From: Vibrio sp. S9_S30
GTDB taxonomy: Bacteria; Pseudomonadota; Gammaproteobacteria; Enterobacterales; Vibrionaceae
Assembly: GCF_014694455.1 (NCBI RefSeq)
Contig: NZ_JAAUWT010000004.1
Coordinates: 124,001-188,000, forward strand
Direction: 5' to 3'
Length of the DNA stretch: 64,000 nt
A program made the translations under genes and the position numbers. The notes under the pieces were generated by a model that worked only from the letters and a program-made list of their open reading frames with translations, searched no databases and was not told the DNA's origin. Shown here piece after piece: positions 26,711-36,459 of this stretch (positions within the stretch are counted from its first letter, which is position 1; each line of letters opens with the position of its first letter).

Positions 26711-27388
26711 ATGGACTTTTCATTGATAATAGAAAGTTTCCCGGTTTACTTAGAAGGTTTGTGGACCACAGTATGGTTAGTAGGTTTGGCACTGATTATT
26801 GGGTTGATGGTCGCGATACCTTTAGCGGTAGCGCGTAACAGCGCGAATTATCTGATCAGTATGCCTTCTTGGGGGTTCATTTATTTCTTTCGTGGAACCC
26901 CGCTCTTGGTTCAGCTCTATCTGATTTATTATGGCATGGATCAGTTCTTCCCTGTGAAAGATACGCTGTGGGAAAACGCTTGGTTCTGTGCGCTTGTTGC
27001 CTTTGTGTTGAATACGTCGGCTTATACCGCTGAAATCATACGTGGTGCAATCAATGGACTTCCTAAAGGCGAAGTTGAAGCGGCAAAAGCGTATGGAATG
27101 AGTGCTTGGAAAACATACCGAAGAATCATTTTACCGAGTGCGTTAAGAAGGGCATTGCCAGCATACAGTAATGAGGTGATTTTTATGCTTCATGGCTCGG
27201 CTGTGGCAGGCATTGTAACTATTTTAGACTTAACGGGGGCGGCAAGATTGGTGAACTCACGCTACTATGCTCCGTTTGAATCATTTCTAACGGCAGGGCT
27301 CTTCTATATGGGTCTGACCTTTATTATTTTGGGTTGTTTTAAAGTCGCAGAGAAAAAATTTCTGGCTTATTTACGTCCGCTGTCCTAA
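26711..27388 (+). CDS. Polar amino-acid ABC transporter permease (HisM type)
   Basis: This is a 225-residue second permease subunit with five hydrophobic helices. It has an FFRGTPLLVQLYLIYYG segment near residue 58 that is diagnostic for the HisM/ArtM/GlnP group, and the EAA loop AAKAYGMSAWKTYRRIILPS near 129-148. Together with the HisQ-type protein it forms the heterodimeric membrane channel. It is the last gene of the importer operon, with a terminator 39 bp beyond. The start follows the HisQ-type stop by 4 bp, so the two permeases are probably translated in coupled fashion. Confidence 0.92.
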   Translation: MDFSLIIESFPVYLEGLWTTVWLVGLALIIGLMVAIPLAVARNSANYLISMPSWGFIYFFRGTPLLVQLYLIYYGMDQFFPVKDTLWENAWFCALVAFVLNTSAYTAEIIRGAINGLPKGEVEAAKAYGMSAWKTYRRIILPSALRRALPAYSNEVIFMLHGSAVAGIVTILDLTGAARLVNSRYYAPFESFLTAGLFYMGLTFIILGCFKVAEKKFLAYLRPLS

Positions 27389-27426
27389 TTCGTTCTATTC
27401 ACGCCCTGTCAAAAAAGCCGCATTAG

Positions 27427-27472
27427 AAAAGCTCAATGCAGAAGGTAAAGAAACCAAGCATTGAGCTTTTTC
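27427..27472. terminator. Bidirectional terminator between converging operons
   Basis: 13-bp arms AAAAGCTCAATGC and GCATTGAGCTTTT flank an 18-base loop, with A4 and T5 tracts on the two sides. It serves the amino-acid importer on the plus strand and the unknown secreted protein on the minus strand. Confidence 0.85.
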
Positions 27473-27489
27473 AGTTTGGATCTCTTCGT

Positions 27490-29709
27490 TTATTCGACAA
27501 TCTCTCCTGCAATAACGGAGGGTTCACCCGAAACCGTTGGCATCACCCCAATATTGGCATTGCCAGAAATGGAGGTTGGAACAGGTACGGTCGGATCTTC
27601 CAACGTAAGCGCAGTACATTGACCAGTGGCGTCTTGCATTTTCTGCTCAATTTCCGTTGCCTTGACAACATAGATATTGTTTGGACCCACAAGCGATCCA
27701 TCTTTCAAAGAGAACTTAGGACGATACTGGTTACCTTGCTTCTCATAAGGAATTCCCCATAAATCGCCGTTTCCGCCATAGTTCAGCATGAACGTTTGCC
27801 CAGCATAGTTTCCAGCGTTACCAGAACGGTCATTACCATCACTGTGCGTATAACTGAACTGAATTGGTTTATCAAAGGTAACAATATTATTTTGGCTATT
27901 ACGAACGGTGGAAAGCTGGTTCCACTGACTGATGCCGGTTTCCCATACGTAGTAGGTTGTTACAACGCTAGGATCGTAAATATCCCAGATATTGGTCAAA
28001 GTGGCAGCAATATCACTAGTAACCATGGGACCTGAACTCACTCCCCAGCTGTACGGAGAGCTACTGAGCTGCTGCTGAGTAATGGATGAGTGGTATTGAA
28101 CGGGCTCACTGTTACTTGACCGAACGAGTGTGAGTGCATTGTTGCCTGAATCAGAGAATGAGTAATCAATCGCAGAAGCAACGTTGGTGACTTGCGCAGA
28201 ATAAGGGCTGCCAGAACCGTCAAAGTTTGCCAAGTCACTCAAATTCAGTGTACCAACAGGGCATCGATCAAAACACTTAAGTGCAACAGATCCGGATTCC
28301 AGTAAATCCCCTGTCCCTACTTCACCGCCGTTAATGAAAGTTCGTTCGAAAAAGGTTAGCGCACTGCTACCGTAGAGATACTGAACGTTACCACCAAGTT
28401 GGTCAGACCACATATAAATGGATTCACCAGCCGATAGTGATATTAACTGTTGGATGTCGAAGTTGGTGATTTGTTGTCCATTTTCTCCCCAAGTCAGTCC
28501 TCCAGTGATATAGAAGCCATCAGCCCCCACAGAGTCCTCATTCACCGTTAGGTAATTAACAACCCATTGATTGTATTCTGAGCTGTATACATTGGAATCC
28601 CAATATGAAAATAAAACGCCGCGGGCATTGCTTAACGCCAGCGTTTTCGCTTCATTCTTAATTAAGCGACCTGGCGCAGTAACCAATGTGTAGCTTTGGT
28701 TTACACCAGTGTTATGATCTTCGGCCACCAAGGTTGTGCCATTGGGTAACGTGGTATCGCTTTCGGTCCAAACCCCCCAGTATCCAACATGTCCGTAGGC
28801 ATCCACCTGTGTATCGTTATTGCTATCGTAGCGGAAAGAAAAGCCACTGTTTAACGAAACACTTGCTCCAGTAGACGCGTTGAAGAGATCATAGCGATGA
28901 ACGGAATCAGTGAACTGAGTTCTATCCAGACATTGCCCTGAGTTGCTCCCTGTTTTAAAGGGGAGGCTGTCTATGTCTGCTGCATCCTGAATAAGTACAT
29001 TGTTGGCATTAAATGCTAAGGCGTATGCACGTCCATTGTTGCTTCCGCGATCGGCTGAAGTAATGGCACTTCCTGTTGAGCGATCGGCACTCATCACCAC
29101 ACTTGCACTTTGAACATACGTATCTACCCCTCTTGTGCTGGACTCATACAAGGTAAACCCGATTGAATTTTCCAGTGAATCCGTAGCCACAATTTCGCCC
29201 GCTCCGTTTTGTGTGCCCTCCAATTGGTCAAAAAGTTCGAAGTTAAAAGTAAATGCACCAAATGGATTACTGTCGCTAGCGCCAGCGGTCACTTCAGCCT
29301 TAAATTTTATGGCTTGGTCACCACCACCACCGGACATTTTGGGTATCCAAACATTGATTATCAACGGGTCACTATCGGATGCTCTTGTCACATTGGCGAC
29401 GGCTTTTAGATAAGAAGGCGTATTCGAAGCACCAGAAGATTGACCTGTCGAGCCGTCATCTTCATTTTCAAAACAGGCGGCTTCATCCGCTAAAACAAGA
29501 TAAGGACCTTGATTGGCAAAACTCGTTGCCTTGAATTGAGTGGTAAAACACAAAATGCTGTTTACAAGCTCTATGGGTTCTAACGCTTCAACCCACACAT
29601 GTGAGCGTTGGTTAGCATTCGAATAATCAGTTCCTGCATCGTCAAAAGCGGTCATACCTGCCCCTGAAAAAGTCAGGCTACTTGCGAGTAATAAATTAAT
29701 TATTTTCAT
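27490..29709 (-). CDS. Large secreted protein of unknown function
   Basis: This is a 739-residue protein with a signal peptide (MKIINLLLASSLTFSGAG). It is acidic and rich in S, N, T, G and aromatic residues, with several scattered cysteine pairs. I see no catalytic motif or known domain. It reads like an extracellular or surface beta-structured protein. The frame opens with TTG at 29718, but ATG 29709 has an AGAGG site at 9-bp spacing. The start overlaps the end of a 52-residue lipoprotein gene by 14 bp, so the two are surely co-translated and may be partners. I recall similar large hypothetical proteins in marine Vibrio, but do not assign a function. Confidence 0.85.
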   Translation of the reverse strand: MKIINLLLASSLTFSGAGMTAFDDAGTDYSNANQRSHVWVEALEPIELVNSILCFTTQFKATSFANQGPYLVLADEAACFENEDDGSTGQSSGASNTPSYLKAVANVTRASDSDPLIINVWIPKMSGGGGDQAIKFKAEVTAGASDSNPFGAFTFNFELFDQLEGTQNGAGEIVATDSLENSIGFTLYESSTRGVDTYVQSASVVMSADRSTGSAITSADRGSNNGRAYALAFNANNVLIQDAADIDSLPFKTGSNSGQCLDRTQFTDSVHRYDLFNASTGASVSLNSGFSFRYDSNNDTQVDAYGHVGYWGVWTESDTTLPNGTTLVAEDHNTGVNQSYTLVTAPGRLIKNEAKTLALSNARGVLFSYWDSNVYSSEYNQWVVNYLTVNEDSVGADGFYITGGLTWGENGQQITNFDIQQLISLSAGESIYMWSDQLGGNVQYLYGSSALTFFERTFINGGEVGTGDLLESGSVALKCFDRCPVGTLNLSDLANFDGSGSPYSAQVTNVASAIDYSFSDSGNNALTLVRSSNSEPVQYHSSITQQQLSSSPYSWGVSSGPMVTSDIAATLTNIWDIYDPSVVTTYYVWETGISQWNQLSTVRNSQNNIVTFDKPIQFSYTHSDGNDRSGNAGNYAGQTFMLNYGGNGDLWGIPYEKQGNQYRPKFSLKDGSLVGPNNIYVVKATEIEQKMQDATGQCTALTLEDPTVPVPTSISGNANIGVMPTVSGEPSVIAGEIVE

Positions 29710-29854
29710 TGGTGACAACCTCTAATTGTTCTGGAAGAACCAACTGAGATGTCGGAGTGGTTTGGGATTGAGCTGCGGAACCGCTGCTGTCACAGCCACT
29801 TAACCCTAATGCCATAACTAAGGTAAGTAAGCCGCCAACGATGACTTTTTCCAT
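29696..29854 (-). CDS. Small lipoprotein (52 residues)
   Basis: This short ORF has a clean signal peptide and lipobox, ALGLSGC, with lipidated Cys21. A 31-residue serine/threonine/glutamine-rich tail with no domain follows. The longer frame reaches to 29914, but ATG 29854 has a GGGAGAC ribosome site and gives a standard signal sequence. It precedes and overlaps the large secreted protein gene by 14 bp. It could anchor or assist that protein at the membrane, which is inference from overlap. A terminator-like hairpin lies 210 bp upstream on the same strand. Confidence 0.75.
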   Translation of the reverse strand: MEKVIVGGLLTLVMALGLSGCDSSGSAAQSQTTPTSQLVLPEQLEVVTNENN

Positions 29855-30065
29855 ATAATGTCTCCCTAATGTAAGCCTCAAAATAAAATATAGAAGGCCG
29901 TGGCAAGAAGGCATTACAAAAACTCAATTAATTAAATTTAATATAATAAACAATGCATTATTGTGGCTTTAATGTTGTTGAATTAATGATTGGGTTGATT
30001 TCGTAAAGTTCTATTGAGCTTATAAGTGGATATTTAGATGCGGAGCGACTAACCCAGTATGGAGG

Positions 30066-30200
30066 ATAAAAAAAGCCCAAACCACGAGGGTTTGGGCGGA
30101 TACAAATAGGAGTTAAAGAAAAAAGCAGCGTTTGTAACAAGTTGCAGGAATAAAATCAGTCTAATACGGCCTTAAACTCAAAATGCTCTGCTTGTTACGT
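30066..30200 (-). ncRNA. Candidate small RNA ending in an orphan terminator
   Basis: The stem GCCCAAACC/GGTTTGGGC with a 4-5 base loop and T7 after it on the minus strand (30066-30097) has no gene upstream on that strand. Before it, 30134-30141 and 30191-30198 are perfect 8-bp complements (GTAACAAG/CTTGTTAC), so a minus-strand transcript would fold into two hairpins. A TATCTT -10-like element lies at 30203-30208 (minus). The ~130-nt size is normal for an Hfq-type sRNA. Alternatively it is an attenuator in the leader of the small lipoprotein operon. Confidence 0.35.
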
Positions 30201-30202
30201 AA

Positions 30203-30219
30203 GATAGGACTGACCAAAT
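30203..30219 (-). promoter_or_regulatory. Weak FadR-like site
   Basis: On the minus strand ATTTGGTCAGTCCTATC keeps the TGGTC-N-G-N-CC core of the FadR operator (10 of 16 positions against AACTGGTCNGACCAGTT). It is 145 bp upstream of the PsrA-like regulator and fadE. Context fits; the match is partial. Confidence 0.3.
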
Positions 30220-30332
30220 TTCATTTAGTTCAAATTATTTTTAAATTTCTCCAGTATCTAAAAGTGTTTAATGATGAGGTGATGAATTTGTGATGTTATC
30301 GTCTTGTTAAATTAGTGGTAGAGGAGTATATT

Positions 30333-30349
30333 TTCAAACAAGCGTTTAA
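30333..30349. promoter_or_regulatory. PsrA-box-like operator upstream of the TetR regulator
   Basis: TTCAAACAAGCGTTTAA fits the PsrA operator pattern (C/G)AAAC-N(2-4)-GTTT with extended dyad symmetry. It lies 14 bp before the regulator start, an ideal position for autorepression. An identical 17-mer occurs in reverse at 45449-45465. Confidence 0.6.
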
Positions 30350-30363
30350 TACGAGTGATTAAA

Positions 30364-30990
30364 ATGAGTGCAAAGAATAAAACCAAAGATAAAATCTTAG
30401 ATGTAGCGGAAGCGCTCTTTGCTGAACATGGCTTTAATGATACTTCGTTAAGAACCATAACAAGTAAAGCAAACGTGAACTTGGCTTCTGTTAATTATCA
30501 TTTTGGAGACAAGAAAACGTTAGTCCGAGCGGTACTCAACCGTTACCTTGAAGCGTTCATGCCTGCTTTGGGAAAGGCGCTATCGGAGTTAAATCAAACA
30601 GCGGACTATTCAATGGAGGACGTCTTCCAAACGCTAAAACAGCCCCTTCTTTCATTAAATACGCTACGTCCAAACGGTGCGAGCCGCTTTATGTCATTGA
30701 TTGGGCGTGGGTATACCGATGTGCAAGGGCATTTACGTTGGTTCATTACGACGCGTTACGACGAGGTATTGACTCAGTTTACCTCTTCGGTCAGCCAAGC
30801 AAACCCTTCCCTGACTCCGGAAACACTGTTCTGGAGGCTACACTTTACTCTAGGAACGTGCGTTTTCACCATGGCTTCAAGCCAGGCATTAGCCGAAATT
30901 GCCTTTAATGATTTTGATAAACAGGTGGACTCAGAAGCCATCATTGACCAACTCATACCCTATTTAGCGGCAGGTGTTGCCGTAAAGTAA
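30364..30990 (+). CDS. psrA: TetR/AcrR family regulator, PsrA-like
   Basis: This 208-residue TetR-family regulator has an N-terminal helix-turn-helix at about residues 8-54 (ILDVAEALFAEHGF, SLRTITSKANVNLASVNYHF) and a larger ligand-binding C-terminal domain. It is 73 bp upstream of the acyl-CoA dehydrogenase gene, the same arrangement as psrA and fadE in V. cholerae as I recall it. PsrA proteins in Pseudomonas, Shewanella and Vibrio sense long-chain acyl compounds and control fatty-acid oxidation. A PsrA-type operator lies just upstream. The frame begins with GTG 30355, but ATG 30364 (MSAKNKTKDKIL) matches family starts. The family call is firm; the symbol rests on neighbourhood and operator. 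Confidence 0.8.
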   Translation: MSAKNKTKDKILDVAEALFAEHGFNDTSLRTITSKANVNLASVNYHFGDKKTLVRAVLNRYLEAFMPALGKALSELNQTADYSMEDVFQTLKQPLLSLNTLRPNGASRFMSLIGRGYTDVQGHLRWFITTRYDEVLTQFTSSVSQANPSLTPETLFWRLHFTLGTCVFTMASSQALAEIAFNDFDKQVDSEAIIDQLIPYLAAGVAVK

Positions 30991-31063
30991 CAATCAGGTC
31001 ATCAGAACCTAACCCAATACAAGAATAAATATCAGTTATATAAAGAAACAAAAGGACTGAAAC

Positions 31064-33355
31064 ATGAGCTCTCTAAAACAACTAAGAAGAAAATGGGTCA
31101 GTGATCCAGCGTTCAAATTCTTCAAAAAAGTGCTGCCGCCACTATCCGACACCGAGAAAGAGGCAATGGAAGCAGGCAGTGTATGGTGGGATGGCGAGCT
31201 GTTCGGCGGCTCGCCAAACTGGCATATGTTGCACCAATACCCTAAACCGGAATTGACTGATGAAGAGCAACGCTTCGTTGATAACGAATTGGAAACGTTG
31301 CTTTCGATGTTGAACGATGACCAAATCGTCAGACATGATCGGGATCTTCCTGAAGAGGTTTGGGACTATTTAAAGAAAGAGCGTTTCTTTTCACTGATTA
31401 TCTCGAAAGAGTATGGTGGACGGGAATTTTCTTCTTTAGCCAATTCAACCATTGTGACCAAGATTGCCACCAAGAGCATCAGTGCCGCAGTATGTGTCAT
31501 GGTGCCAAATTCCCTTGGCCCAGGTGAGTTGCTTTCGCATTACGGAACACAGGAACAAAAAGACTACTGGTTGCCGCGTCTGGCAGATGGTCGTGATATT
31601 CCTTGTTTTGCGTTAACGGGCCCCGAAGCGGGCTCTGATGCGGGTGGCATTCCTGATCAGGGAACCGTTTGTATGGGCGAGCATGATGGGAAAGAAGTGC
31701 TTGGTATTCGGCTTAGCTGGAATAAGCGTTATATTACCCTCGCACCAGTCGCGACCGTATTGGGCTTGGCTTTTAAACTGAAAGATCCAGAAGGATTACT
31801 AGGAGATAACCCAGATCTGGGGATTACCTGCGCGCTGATTCCAGCCGATCACCAAGGTGTTGAATTGGGCGAGCGTCATGATCCACTCGGTCTTGCCTTC
31901 ATGAATGGACCGACGCGTGGAAACGATGTTTTCATCCCCATGGACTGGTTGATTGGTGGTTCCGAATACGCCGGAAAGGGCTGGCGTATGCTGGTGGAAT
32001 GCCTATCCGCGGGGCGTGGAATCTCATTGCCAGCACTAGGTACATCAATTGCGCACTTAACCGCTCGCACGACGGGTGCGTACGCGTATGTTCGTAAACA
32101 GTTTGGTATGTCAATTGGTCAGTTTGAAGGCGTTGCAGAAGCCATGGGGCGAATAGGGGGGCTTACATACCTTCTTGAGGCAACGCGTACGTTAACGACA
32201 ACGTCGTTGGACATGAAGGAAAAGCCGGGCATTGTCACCGCCATCGCCAAATACCACATGACCGAAATAGCACGTGATATTTTGAACGATGCTATGGATA
32301 TTCACGCAGGTCGAGCGATTCAGACAGGGCCAATGAACTATCTTGCGCATCACTACTCGGGCATTCCGGTCGCGATTACGGTGGAAGGTGCGAATATCTT
32401 GACACGTAATCTGATGATATTTGGTCAAGGTGCGACACGGTGTCACCCCTATGTACTAAAAGAAATGGAAGCGGCCGCGAATCCAGATTCAAATGAAGGG
32501 GCAAAAGAGTTTGATAACCTGCTTTTTAAACACATAGGACACGCAACGAAGAATGCGTTTGGTGCTTTTGGCGCTGCTTTAACTGGGTCTAAGCTCGTAT
32601 CGGCGTCCATGAGTGGTGAAACGAAAGCGTATTATCAGCACATGACTCGCTTAAGCCGTGCTCTAGCTATAAGCGCGGACGTTGCCATGTTGACACTTGG
32701 TGGGGAGCTCAAGCGAAAAGAGATGATTTCCGCTCGTTTGGGAGATGGTTTGAGCTACTTATTCATGGGATCAGCCGTATTGAAGAAATACGAGGATGAT
32801 GGTAGACAGCAGTCAGATCTAGATTACGTCCATTACGCCATGGCTCATTGCCTTTACCATGCCGCACAGTCGTTGCAAGAAGCGTATGCCAACTTCCCCT
32901 CTAAGGTTGCAGGTAATTTCTTAAATTTCCTAGTCTTCCCACTCGGGAACCGATTCAAAAAAGCACCGGACGACAATGCCATGGCTATTGCGAACAGCCT
33001 TATGACGCCTGGAGCCCATCGAGATCGCCTGACTCACTTATGTTATGTCGGTAAAGACAACGACGATCCTGTTGGTTTAATGGAAAATGCATTCATGGCG
33101 ATGTACAAAGTAAGAGGGCATGAGCGCAAGGTTATCCAAGGCATAAGAGAAGGCAAAATCGACAAGAAAGCCCCACTCAATGTTCGACTGGATCAAGCAC
33201 TCGAGCATAAGATTTTGAATAAAGTCGAAGTGGATGAAATCTTAAGTGCGGATAAACTTCGCTACATGGCAATCCAAGTGGATCACTTTAGCCATGATAT
33301 GACCGAAACGCGCACCCACAAAACCAATGAGATTTCGCTCAATAGCGTTGCGTAA
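31064..33355 (+). CDS. fadE: Acyl-CoA dehydrogenase, FadE type
   Basis: This 763-residue flavoprotein of the FadE class performs the first step of fatty-acid beta-oxidation, oxidising acyl-CoA to trans-2-enoyl-CoA. E. coli FadE is 814 residues. The N-terminal ~130 residues precede the dehydrogenase core. The LTGPEAGSDAGG motif (about residue 185-196) is the conserved FAD/acyl-CoA segment of the family. The long C-terminal region corresponds to DUF1974. The regulator next door and a partial FadR-like site upstream fit fatty-acid-dependent control. Spacing of 73 bp allows either an operon with psrA or its own promoter. It carries a GGA-type ribosome site (AAAAGGACTG) at good spacing. Confidence 0.93.
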   Translation: MSSLKQLRRKWVSDPAFKFFKKVLPPLSDTEKEAMEAGSVWWDGELFGGSPNWHMLHQYPKPELTDEEQRFVDNELETLLSMLNDDQIVRHDRDLPEEVWDYLKKERFFSLIISKEYGGREFSSLANSTIVTKIATKSISAAVCVMVPNSLGPGELLSHYGTQEQKDYWLPRLADGRDIPCFALTGPEAGSDAGGIPDQGTVCMGEHDGKEVLGIRLSWNKRYITLAPVATVLGLAFKLKDPEGLLGDNPDLGITCALIPADHQGVELGERHDPLGLAFMNGPTRGNDVFIPMDWLIGGSEYAGKGWRMLVECLSAGRGISLPALGTSIAHLTARTTGAYAYVRKQFGMSIGQFEGVAEAMGRIGGLTYLLEATRTLTTTSLDMKEKPGIVTAIAKYHMTEIARDILNDAMDIHAGRAIQTGPMNYLAHHYSGIPVAITVEGANILTRNLMIFGQGATRCHPYVLKEMEAAANPDSNEGAKEFDNLLFKHIGHATKNAFGAFGAALTGSKLVSASMSGETKAYYQHMTRLSRALAISADVAMLTLGGELKRKEMISARLGDGLSYLFMGSAVLKKYEDDGRQQSDLDYVHYAMAHCLYHAAQSLQEAYANFPSKVAGNFLNFLVFPLGNRFKKAPDDNAMAIANSLMTPGAHRDRLTHLCYVGKDNDDPVGLMENAFMAMYKVRGHERKVIQGIREGKIDKKAPLNVRLDQALEHKILNKVEVDEILSADKLRYMAIQVDHFSHDMTETRTHKTNEISLNSVA

Positions 33356-33381
33356 GCTTCGAATTACCCTGTATTAGAAAA

Positions 33382-33408
33382 GCGCTGCAGAAATGCAGCG
33401 TTTTTTTG
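33382..33408 (+). terminator. Terminator of fadE
   Basis: GCGCTGCA and TGCAGCGT-type arms with a GAAA loop are followed by T7. Confidence 0.92.
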
Positions 33409-33506
33409 ATCAAACAGCTCCAACCACTTTCTCATTTTGTAAGAAATTAGGTGCGAAACGGTGTGTAAACTTTTATCCTAGCAACGTTTTTTAAAGGGAA
33501 ATGAAT

Positions 33507-34709
33507 ATGATCATCAAACCAAAAATTCGTGGCTTCATTTGCACCACTACTCACCCAGTAGGCTGTGAAGCAAACGTAAAAGAACAAATCGAATATACGA
33601 AAGCACAAGGTCCTATCAAGAATGCCCCTAAGCGCGTACTCGTTGTTGGTTCTTCAAGCGGTTACGGCTTATCTTCACGCATTGCCGCTGCTTTCGGTGG
33701 TGGTGCATCAACCATTGGTGTGTTTTTCGAAAAAGCAGGCACAGAGAAAAAACCAGGCACAGCCGGTTGGTATAACTCTGCTGCGTTCGACAAGCTAGCG
33801 AAAGAAGAAGGCTTGTACTCGAAAAGCTTAAATGGCGACGCGTTTTCAAACGAAGCAAAACAAAAGACCATTGATTTGATCAAAGAAGACTTAGGTCAGA
33901 TCGATATGGTGGTTTACTCACTGGCTTCTCCAGTGCGTAAGCTTCCTGAAACGGGTGAAGTGATTCGCTCATCGTTAAAGCCTATTGGTAATACTTACAC
34001 GTCGACAGCGGTTGATACAAACAAAGATCTAATCATTGAGGCGAGTGTTGAGCCTGCAACGGAGCAGGAAATTAAAGACACCGTTACCGTTATGGGCGGC
34101 GAAGATTGGGAGCTGTGGATTCAGGCTCTATCTGAAGCGGGTGTATTGGCGGATGGCTGCAAGACAGTAGCTTATAGCTACATTGGTACTGAGCTCACTT
34201 GGCCTATTTACTGGGATGGTGCGTTAGGTAAAGCGAAGATGGATCTCGACCGCGCCGCAACGTCGTTAAACGACAAACTGAATGCAACGGGCGGTAGCGC
34301 GAATGTTGCTGTGCTAAAGTCGGTTGTGACTCAGGCAAGCTCTGCGATTCCGGTTATGCCGTTGTACATTGCTATGGTCTTCAAGAAGATGCGTGAAGAG
34401 GGTGTACACGAAGGTTGCATGGAGCAAATCTTCCGCATGTTCAATGAGCGTTTGTACAAAGAAGACGGGTCTGCCCCAGAAGTGGATGATAAGAACCGCT
34501 TGCGTTTGGATGACTGGGAACTTCGTGACGACATTCAACAGCATTGCCGTGAACTTTGGCCACAAATTACGTCAGAAAACCTGAAAGAGCTGACGGACTA
34601 CGCTGAATACAAAGAGGAATTCTTGAAGCTCTTTGGCTTTGGTTGTGAAGGTGTGGATTACGAAGCGGATGTCAATCCAGCGGTAGAATTCGACGTTCAA
34701 GATATCTAA
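33507..34709 (+). CDS. fabV: Trans-2-enoyl-ACP/CoA reductase FabV (NADH)
   Basis: This 400-residue enoyl reductase of the FabV/TER family completes the fatty-acid elongation cycle, replacing or supplementing FabI. FabV was first described in V. cholerae and confers triclosan tolerance. The nucleotide-binding motif [11 protein letters not shown] is near residue 48. The catalytic Tyr235 and Lys244 (Y-x8-K) are visible in [14 protein letters not shown], matching the published V. cholerae residues. ATG 33501 is only 2 bp from the AAGGG site, so I chose 33507, which gives the family N-terminus [10 protein letters not shown]. It is followed by a strong terminator. Fatty-acid degradation (fadE) and synthesis (fabV) sit side by side here. 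Confidence 0.96.
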   Translation: MIIKPKIRGFICTTTHPVGCEANVKEQIEYTKAQGPIKNAPKRVLVVGSSSGYGLSSRIAAAFGGGASTIGVFFEKAGTEKKPGTAGWYNSAAFDKLAKEEGLYSKSLNGDAFSNEAKQKTIDLIKEDLGQIDMVVYSLASPVRKLPETGEVIRSSLKPIGNTYTSTAVDTNKDLIIEASVEPATEQEIKDTVTVMGGEDWELWIQALSEAGVLADGCKTVAYSYIGTELTWPIYWDGALGKAKMDLDRAATSLNDKLNATGGSANVAVLKSVVTQASSAIPVMPLYIAMVFKKMREEGVHEGCMEQIFRMFNERLYKEDGSAPEVDDKNRLRLDDWELRDDIQQHCRELWPQITSENLKELTDYAEYKEEFLKLFGFGCEGVDYEADVNPAVEFDVQDI

Positions 34710-34726
34710 GCAGTTGTGTATTAAAG

Positions 34727-34753
34727 AAAAGGCGCTCAGTGAGCGCCTTTTTT
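34727..34753. terminator. Bidirectional terminator between fabV and ybjL
   Basis: AAAAGGCGCTC and GAGCGCCTTTT arms with a 3-base loop have A4 and T6 tracts on either side. It serves converging fabV and ybjL. Confidence 0.93.
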
Positions 34754-34776
34754 GTGACTGTGTAAATGAAGAGCTT

Positions 34777-36459
34777 CTAGGTAATGATGATCAAGAACGT
34801 ACCTGCCAAAGTCATCAGGATATTGGCGATGGCATAAGTCCCCGCATAACCCAGAGCCGGAATCGTGGATTTCGCTTGCTCATTAACAACGTCCATTGCT
34901 GGACCGCATGTCCTTGCGCCAACAATGGCACCAATCAACAACGCTCGGTTCATTTTCAGCACATACGCACCCACCAGATAAGCCATCATGACGGGGATGA
35001 CACTCACGAGCAAGCTGACGCCTAAGATTTGGGGGCCCACTTTCGACATGTACGAAACAATACTGTCACCGGCACTTAGCCCGATCCCCACCATGAAGAA
35101 CATTAAGCCTAAATCCTTGACCATGTTCAAAGCACCTTGGGGAACGTAGCCGAAAGTAGGGTGGTTAGCACGTAGGAAACCCAGAGTAATCCCCGAAAGC
35201 AAAAGCCCAACGGCATTGCCCAAACCAAACGTAACTTGCCCGAACGTCATGGTGATCAAACCGAACAAAATGCCTAAGATGAAAAAGCTACAAAACGCCA
35301 ACAAGTCTGCCATTTGGCTGTGAATGGAGATGAAACCGATTCGCTCAGCCAGCCCCATGACACGGCTTTTCTCTCCACTCACCTGAAGAATATCCCCTTT
35401 TGCAAGTACGATATTTAAGTCCATTGGCATTTCGATTTGTGCGCGTACCACACGGTTCAAGAAACAGCCATATTCGGACAAGTTCAAGTCGGAAAGCTTT
35501 TTACCTGCGATGCTGTCGCTTTTAACGACGATCTCTTCTTCAACAATACGTAAATCCAATAGATTCCGGTCGAACACTTCTTTACCGTTTCTAAAGCTGG
35601 GATCCAATCGGGCATGGCTGTCAGGGTAACCGACGAGGGCAATTTCGTCCCCTTCTTGCAAGATAGCGTCGCCGTCAGGGTGCGCGAGGATGCCATTGCG
35701 GCGAATACGTTCAATGTAGCAGCCAGTTTGGCGATAAATACCCAATTCCCTTAGGTTTTTCCCATCTGACCAGTCCACTAACTCTGTCCCTACGCGGTAG
35801 GCTCGAATTATCGGCAAATAGACTTTTCTCTGGGCGGAAGTATCGAGCCCGCGCTCTTGGGCAATTTGAGTGGCTGAATCTTGAAGGTTTTGCCTCTGAA
35901 ATTTGGGTAGTAACTTAGCCAGTATGATCATACTGGTTAGACCGACCAAGTAGGCAATGGCGTACCCAACGGAGAGGTTCTCACGAACCTTATCCATTGT
36001 GATATCGGCAGGGACACTTGCTAAACCCGTTTTTAACGCATCTTGAGCACCAACTAGAATAGGTGTTGATGTTAAAGAGCCTGCCATCATCCCCGCAGAA
36101 AATCCGAAATCAAGCTCGATATAACGGCTCACAAAATACGTTATGGCGAGAGCGGAGCTCAGTACAGTAAGGCTTAAAATGAAATAATGCTTGCCGTCGC
36201 GAAAGAAAATACCGAAGAAGTTCGGTCCTGCTTCAATACCAACACAAAATATAAACAGCATAAATCCAATGGTTAATGCATCGGCATTGAAGGAAAAACC
36301 AAGATTGCCCATGAGTATGGCGCTAATCAATACCCCAATAGCACTGCCTAATTGCATACGACCAAATTGAATTTTGCCGATGCCTAACCCTATGGCAAGC
36401 ACGACGAAGATAAGCAAAATAGGGTTTTGCTCTAATAACGTGACGATATCGATGTTCAC
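34777..36459 (-). CDS. ybjL: YbjL family transporter (AspT/AAEX type with TrkA-C domains)
   Basis: This 560-residue membrane protein is colinear with E. coli YbjL (561). It has two five-helix membrane halves, each with the AspT-Al signature ([18 protein letters not shown] near 65-82; [15 protein letters not shown] near 460). Two cytoplasmic TrkA-C/RCK regulatory domains lie between them (around 205-370). The family is named after the Tetragenococcus aspartate:alanine exchanger, but the YbjL substrate is not settled. In E. coli ybjL is also close to grxA, as here, where grxA lies 179 bp upstream on the same strand. The ATG at 36459 gives the expected short periplasmic N-terminus. Confidence 0.92.
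   Translation of the reverse strand: MNIDIVTLLEQNPILLIFVVLAIGLGIGKIQFGRMQLGSAIGVLISAILMGNLGFSFNADALTIGFMLFIFCVGIEAGPNFFGIFFRDGKHYFILSLTVLSSALAITYFVSRYIELDFGFSAGMMAGSLTSTPILVGAQDALKTGLASVPADITMDKVRENLSVGYAIAYLVGLTSMIILAKLLPKFQRQNLQDSATQIAQERGLDTSAQRKVYLPIIRAYRVGTELVDWSDGKNLRELGIYRQTGCYIERIRRNGILAHPDGDAILQEGDEIALVGYPDSHARLDPSFRNGKEVFDRNLLDLRIVEEEIVVKSDSIAGKKLSDLNLSEYGCFLNRVVRAQIEMPMDLNIVLAKGDILQVSGEKSRVMGLAERIGFISIHSQMADLLAFCSFFILGILFGLITMTFGQVTFGLGNAVGLLLSGITLGFLRANHPTFGYVPQGALNMVKDLGLMFFMVGIGLSAGDSIVSYMSKVGPQILGVSLLVSVIPVMMAYLVGAYVLKMNRALLIGAIVGARTCGPAMDVVNEQAKSTIPALGYAGTYAIANILMTLAGTFLIIIT

Larger units (their letters stand above)
29855..30363. promoter_or_regulatory. Divergent region between the small lipoprotein and the PsrA-like gene
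   Basis: These 509 bp contain the promoter of the lipoprotein/secreted-protein operon (minus) and of the PsrA-like gene (plus). They also contain an isolated minus-strand terminator with upstream pairing, a FadR-like site and a PsrA-like operator, listed separately. A 60-codon frame at 29958-30140 covers the terminator and is not called. Confidence 0.6.

Noticed and set aside
29958..30140. 60-codon open frame on the minus strand
   Set aside because: It covers the orphan terminator hairpin and has no ribosome site.
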